Shown: positions 58,511 through 64,000 of the stretch, piece by piece
Layout: each line of letters starts with the position of its first letter
Numbering within the stretch: the first letter of the stretch is position 1
NCBI RefSeq assembly: GCF_007859325.1
Contig: NZ_VOHK01000004.1
Coordinates: forward strand, 1-64,000
Length of the DNA stretch: 64,000 nt
DNA from: Luteimonas marina
Lineage (GTDB): Bacteria > Pseudomonadota > Gammaproteobacteria > Xanthomonadales > Xanthomonadaceae
Reading direction: 5' to 3'
Position numbers and translations under genes: made by a program
The notes under the pieces: generated by a model
Told to the model about the DNA's origin: nothing
Databases searched by the model: none
The model's input: only the letters and a program-made list of their open reading frames with translations

Positions 58511-59143
58511 ATGGCGCGCATGACCCTTCCCCCGCTCGCCGCACAACGCATGAGCAAGCTGCTGCTCGGCCTGTTCCTCTACGGCATCGCCATCAGCCTG
58601 ATGGTGCGCGCCGGGCTGGGCGTCGCGCCGTGGGACGTGCTGACCCAGGGCATGGTGCGGCTCACCGGACTGTCGTTCGGCCTGCTCACCAACCTGATCG
58701 GCGTGGTCGTGCTGCTGGCGTGGTGGCCGCTGCGGCAGAAGCCGGGGCTGGGCACGGTGCTGAACGTGCTGCTGATCGGCCCCAGCGCGCAGTTCGGCTT
58801 GTGGCTGCTGCCGGATTTCGCGCTCTGGTGGCAGCAGTGGCTCGCCTTCGCGGCCGGCCTGTGGCTGCTGGCGCTGGCCACCGGGCTGTACATCGGCGCG
58901 CGCTTCGGCCCGGGCCCGCGCGACGGCTTGATGACCGGCCTGCACGCCCGCTTCGGCTGGCCGATCTGGGCGGTGCGCACCGCGATCGAGGGCTCGGTGC
59001 TGCTGGTCGGCTGGTGGCTGGGCGGCACGGTCGGCCTGGGGACGCTGGCCTTCGCGCTGCTGATCGGTCTGCTGGTCGGCCTGACCCTGCCCTGGTGCGA
59101 TACCCGGCTGCCGGTCGCCGAACCGCAGGCCAGCCCCGCCTGA
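58511..59143 (+). CDS. YczE/YitT-like inner-membrane protein
   Basis: The ~210-residue protein has five membrane segments: MSKLLLGLFLYGIAISLMVRAGLGVAPWDVLTQGM, LLTNLIGVVVLLAWWPL, LNVLLIGPSAQFGLWLL, YIGARFGPGPRDGLMTGL and WAVRTAIEGSVLLVGWWLGG. This matches the YczE family of unknown function. The start may be ATG 58511 or 58520. It has no obvious ribosome-binding site and lies about 100 bases after the dehydrogenase gene. Confidence 0.85.
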   Translation: MARMTLPPLAAQRMSKLLLGLFLYGIAISLMVRAGLGVAPWDVLTQGMVRLTGLSFGLLTNLIGVVVLLAWWPLRQKPGLGTVLNVLLIGPSAQFGLWLLPDFALWWQQWLAFAAGLWLLALATGLYIGARFGPGPRDGLMTGLHARFGWPIWAVRTAIEGSVLLVGWWLGGTVGLGTLAFALLIGLLVGLTLPWCDTRLPVAEPQASPA

Positions 59144-59176
59144 TCCGGGCCCCGCGGCCGCAGCCGCGCGGGATGA

Positions 59177-61285
<2,109 letters not shown>

Positions 61286-61789
61286 GGGAACCTCCGGGAA
61301 ACCTTGAATCTGTCATTGAAACCTTGAATCTGTCATTTCGAACGCAGTGAGAAATCTTGCTTTTCCAGCATCTGGATTGACCAGCTTCGCTGTTGTAAAG
61401 CGCTTCTCGCTGCGCTCGAAATGACAGTTATTTGGCGGCCGCTGTTCTCCTGACCCCGACTCTCCGGTTTCCCCGCCAAGCCATTGATTTTCCGCACTGC
61501 AGCATTGAATTCCGGAGCAAAAACTCCAATCGAATCATCCACTTCCTGACCCGCATTCAGGAACGATTCGGTTCCGCCCCCGTACCGTGCGCGCACCTTT
61601 CCCGCCCCTCGATTTGGCGGGAGCCGGCCCGAGCCGCCTTCCTGCGGACTTCGGCGCCCGGGCAAAAGCGCCTGAGAGTCGCTGCCCTCCCCAATACGCC
61701 ATGTCCGATCTCCGCCGCCGACGGCGTCGTCTCCCGCAGGGGATGCGCGCACGGCAGCGACCGGGCGCAACGGAGCAAGGAGTTCCCCG
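61286..61789. other. Intergenic region with repeats, no supported gene
   Basis: It holds a 20-bp tandem direct repeat (61298-61317, 61318-61337), a REP-like palindrome (61331-61426) and a small hairpin TTCCTGA / TCAGGAA at 61543-61563. The ribosome-binding site AAGGAG of the cell-wall hydrolase gene lies at the right end. No coding frame here resembles a protein. Confidence 0.6.
61331..61426. repeat. REP-like element with TTGACCAGC core
   Basis: TGTCATTTCGAACGCAGTGAG at the left end pairs with CTCGCTGCGCTCGAAATGACA at the right end. Between them lies TTGACCAGCTTCGCTGTTGT followed by AAAGCGCTTC, which is also found in the element at 41339-41442. Confidence 0.88.
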
Positions 61790-62248
61790 ATGAAACTGGC
61801 CTGGATCCTGTGGTTGGCCTCGCTGATGTCGCCGCAGGCCGCCGATTCGCTGTGCCTGAGCACGACCGTGTACCTCGAGGCCCGCAACCAGTCCGTCCGC
61901 GGCCAGCAGGCCGTGGCCGAGGTCGCCCTGCGCCGCGAGGAAAGTGGCCTGTGGGGCGAGTCGATGTGCGAGGTGGTCACCGCGCGCAAGCAGTTCGCGC
62001 CGACCATCGTCTCGCCGCGCACGCGCATGCAGAACACCGAGGCCTGGGCGCAGGCGGTGAGCATCGCGATCGAGTCCGAGCAGAACTGGGCGCTGCCGGC
62101 CGGCGAACGCAAGGAGATCGTGCCCGGCGCCAGCCACTTCATGGCCCACGACATCGCCGCGCCGAGCTGGCGCAACGCCTACCAGGTAGCGACGATCGGC
62201 GACCACACCTTCCTCAGGGTGCAGAAGCTCAAGCCGCGCAAGGGCTGA
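61790..62248 (+). CDS. SleB-type cell-wall hydrolase
   Basis: The 152-residue protein has a short signal-like N-terminus (MKLAWILWLASLMSPQAADS) and a Hydrolase_2/SleB domain: LSTTVYLEARNQSVRGQQAVAEVALRR (catalytic Glu in YLEAR), CEVVTARKQFAPT and GASHFMAHDIAAPSW. SleB-family enzymes are lytic transglycosylases acting on peptidoglycan; Gram-negative homologues are probably periplasmic. ATG 61790 has AAGGAG at seven bases. Confidence 0.88.
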   Translation: MKLAWILWLASLMSPQAADSLCLSTTVYLEARNQSVRGQQAVAEVALRREESGLWGESMCEVVTARKQFAPTIVSPRTRMQNTEAWAQAVSIAIESEQNWALPAGERKEIVPGASHFMAHDIAAPSWRNAYQVATIGDHTFLRVQKLKPRKG

Positions 62249-62345
62249 GCGGACAACGGCCGCGGCACGGGCCGTTCCACTGCCGTCATCGCGCCGCCAC
62301 GCGGCGCCCGGCATCATGGCGCTCCCTTTTCCGAGGAGATCGCGC

Positions 62346-62954
62346 ATGAAGCTGTACTCGTCCCCCGGCGCCTGCTCGCTGGCCGACCACATCGTGCTGC
62401 AGTGGACCGGCGCTTCGTTCGAAGTGCAGCTGGTCACTCGCGAAGAGCGCAAATCGCCTACCTTCCTCGAGCTCAATCCGGCCGGCGCAGTGCCGGTGTT
62501 CGAGGACGACGGCTGGGTACTGACCCAGAACGCGGCGATCCTCAACTATCTCGCCGACACCTTCCCGCAGGCGAAGCTCGCCGGCGACGGCACGCCGCGC
62601 TCGCGCGCGGAAGTGAACCGCTGGCTGTCCTTCCTCAACGCCGACGTGCATCCCGCGTTCCACCCGCTCTTCGGCACCACCGCCTATCTCGGCGAGGAGG
62701 CAGCGGCGAAGACGAAGGACGCGGCGGCGAAGAAGCTGCGCGGATATTTCGAGCGGCTCGATGCGCAACTCGCAGGCAGGGACTGGCTGACCGGCAGCCG
62801 TTCGATCGCCGACCCCTACCTGTACGTCGAACTGCGCTGGGCGCAGAAGCTGGGCCTGAACCTGTCCGGGCTCGACAACCTGGCCGCCTTCCGTGTCCGC
62901 ATGGACGCCGACCCGGGCGTGCGCGCGGCGCTGGAGGCCGAAGGCCTCGGCTGA
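62346..62954 (+). CDS. Glutathione S-transferase, beta class-like
   Basis: The 202-residue protein begins MKLYSSPGACSLADHIVL. The Cys at position 10 is the mixed-disulfide residue of bacterial beta-class GSTs. Other motifs are FLELNPAGAVPVFEDDGWVLTQNAAILNYLAD (glutathione site) and the C-terminal helical domain with DWLTGSRSIADPYLYV. It conjugates or reduces with glutathione in the cytosol. ATG 62346 has GAGGAG upstream. Confidence 0.94.
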   Translation: MKLYSSPGACSLADHIVLQWTGASFEVQLVTREERKSPTFLELNPAGAVPVFEDDGWVLTQNAAILNYLADTFPQAKLAGDGTPRSRAEVNRWLSFLNADVHPAFHPLFGTTAYLGEEAAAKTKDAAAKKLRGYFERLDAQLAGRDWLTGSRSIADPYLYVELRWAQKLGLNLSGLDNLAAFRVRMDADPGVRAALEAEGLG

Positions 62955-62969
62955 AGCATGCACGATGCG

Positions 62970-63031
62970 GCAGGAGCGCCTTCAGGCGCGACCTGCCGAA
63001 CGTGACGGATCACGCCTGAAGGCGCTCCTGC
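62970..63031. repeat. REP-like palindrome (GCAGGAGCGCCTTCAGGCG family)
   Basis: GCAGGAGCGCCTTCAGGCG and CGCCTGAAGGCGCTCCTGC are perfect inverses around a ~24-base loop. It lies between convergent genes and may act as a bidirectional terminator. A half copy occurs near 63849. Confidence 0.9.
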
Positions 63032-63046
63032 AGCGGCTGATCGGTA

Positions 63047-63559
63047 TCAGGCCGCCGCAGCGGCGATTTCGGCCGCGGCGCGGATGCGCTCGATGGTCGA
63101 CGCGGCGCCCTGCATGCTGGTCTTCTTGGCCAGCGCCGACTGCAGCTCCGGCAGCAGCGCCTCGAGCGAGGCATCGTCCACCGCACGCTCGAGCTTGAGC
63201 TGGAAGAAGTAGCCGCGCACGCCGAGCTGCTCGCGCACGATGTCGGTCATCAGCGCGTACAGGATGCCGTAGCGGTTGTTGCTGCCGTCGCCGGCATTGG
63301 CCACCGGCTCGTTGGCCGGCTCCCCGATCGACGGTCGCGCCGTGGCGGCGTCGCCCGAGATCAGCTGCAGCGACAGCAGCTGCTGCAGCGCGTCTTCCGG
63401 TGCATGCAGCCGCTTGGCGAGTTCCTGCAGTTCGGCGTAGGTCCTGCGCCCGTCGACCAGCAGCAGCAGCGAACGCAGTCCGCCCTGCAGCTTGCGGCTG
63501 CGGCTTTCGATCTCGGCTCGCCCCAGTTCGGTCTTTTCCGGCATTGCCTGAAGTTGCAT
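63047..63559 (-). CDS. Protein of unknown function with winged-helix-like N-terminus
   Basis: The 170-residue protein starts at ATG 63559 behind GGGGAGAGGG. The N-terminal part (TELGRAEIESRSRKLQGGLRSLLLLVDGRRTYAELQELAKRLHAPEDALQQLLSLQLI) resembles a short regulatory/winged-helix module often seen at the start of uncharacterised proteobacterial proteins. The C-terminal part (YGILYALMTDIVREQLGVRGYFFQLKLERAVDDASLEALLPELQSAL) is helical. No enzyme motif is seen. I cannot assign a function. Confidence 0.8.
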   Translation of the reverse strand: MQLQAMPEKTELGRAEIESRSRKLQGGLRSLLLLVDGRRTYAELQELAKRLHAPEDALQQLLSLQLISGDAATARPSIGEPANEPVANAGDGSNNRYGILYALMTDIVREQLGVRGYFFQLKLERAVDDASLEALLPELQSALAKKTSMQGAASTIERIRAAAEIAAAAA

Positions 63560-63890
63560 GTCGCCCTCTCCCCGATCACGCGTTCCCAGTGCGGAAGAAT
63601 CACGCATATTTCGTACCAGCACTCGGGCCGGCGGCGGGAATCGGCGGAATTGGCGGCAAATCCGCGACATTTGTCACGGATATCTGGCCACCCGGTGGCC
63701 AGACACCGGAGGCGTCGGCCCGCACGCCAGGCGAGCGGCCGCTTCGGCAGGGGAAATACGCACGGGATGCGCCGCCCGCAACTGCCCATCAGCGTCAGGT
63801 TTGGGCGCTCAGTTGCGTATCGGTCGCGCAGGCCCCGCCGCCGGCCCGTAGGCGCCTGAAGGCGCTCCACAGGCTTGGAGGGGCGTGGCC
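63560..63890. other. Intergenic region, no supported gene
   Basis: Upstream of the unknown gene and downstream of the prpE-like gene. It contains the perfect palindrome CTGGCCACC-C-GGTGGCCAG region near 63694-63712 and half of a REP unit (GGCGCCTGAAGGCGCTCC) near 63851. No protein-like frame or clear promoter was found. Confidence 0.55.
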
Positions 63891-64000
63891 TCAGCTCCCC
63901 GCTTCCGGACCACGCGCCAGCGCGCGCTTCACTTCCTCCAGCGCATTGGGATCGTCGAGCGTCGACAGGTCGCCGGGATCGCGCGCCTCCGCCAGCGCCT
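63891..64000 (-). CDS. prpE: C-terminal end of a probable propionate-CoA ligase (window edge)
   Basis: The last 35 codons, ending at TGA 63891-63893, read EARDPGDLSTLDDPNALEEV and onward. This matches the C-terminus of PrpE-type propionyl-CoA synthetases (GRDPGDLTTIDDPASL in E. coli) more closely than Acs. The rest lies outside the window, so the assignment rests on a short segment. Confidence 0.6.
   Translation of the reverse strand, partial: ALAEARDPGDLSTLDDPNALEEVKRALARGPEAGS

Overview
The window looks like the chromosome of a high-GC gammaproteobacterium of the order Lysobacterales (Xanthomonadales; Luteimonas/Lysobacter-like). The main evidence is the block mutS / cinA / lexA / recA / recX / alaS / csrA / tRNA-Ser / tRNA-Arg, a LexA closely resembling those of Xanthomonas, and a 19-bp palindromic LexA box of the Xanthomonas type directly in front of lexA. 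The organism name is inferred, since no rRNA gene is present.

Region 1 (1-12519) is accessory. It opens with the 3' part of an IS110-family transposase and continues with genes of a cell-surface or exopolysaccharide locus: a methyltransferase, a secreted FG-GAP/UnbV protein, a six-hairpin-type lipoprotein, a PLP decarboxylase of the exosortase A-associated family, a GT4 glycosyltransferase, a cupin and an abutting PP-loop ATPase, and a secreted right-handed beta-helix protein. The FG-GAP protein and the beta-helix protein share an unusual C-terminal tail. The region ends at the 3' end of tRNA-Arg(ACG).

Region 2 (12520-26527) is the DNA-repair and translation block. A small module (ABM-type protein, macrodomain, TfoX-like protein, a glyoxalase remnant) separates recA from recX, and a TonB-dependent receptor sits between cinA and mutS.

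Region 3 (26528-33602) holds the most unusual gene: a membrane-anchored two-domain Clp-type AAA+ ATPase. Its C-terminal ~225 residues are a release-factor-2-like body without the GGQ domain. It is followed by a DUF937 gene, a BaiN/YhiN-type flavoprotein and a catalase with an OxyR-type site.

Region 4 (33681-54841) is mostly housekeeping: hslR, rplS-trmD-rimM-rpsP, an aminodeoxychorismate-lyase-like gene, ffh, a cytochrome-assembly-type membrane protein, a Cds1-like PLP enzyme, radA with a coupled PAP2 gene, glpQ, tRNA-Thr, ispH-lspA-ileS-ribF, murJ, rpsT, obgE and rplU-rpmA. Several genes are coupled by overlapping GTGA or ATGA junctions.

Region 5 (54989-64000) is metabolic: a LysR regulator divergent from an MFS exporter and a medium-chain dehydrogenase, a YczE-like membrane protein, fadH, a SleB-type cell-wall hydrolase, a beta-class GST, an unrecognised protein and the 3' end of a probable prpE.

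Many intergenic gaps carry REP-like palindromes of several families. One of these lies inside the coding sequence of the beta-helix protein. Two arrays of 9-bp repeats directly abut the start codons of trmD and obgE.
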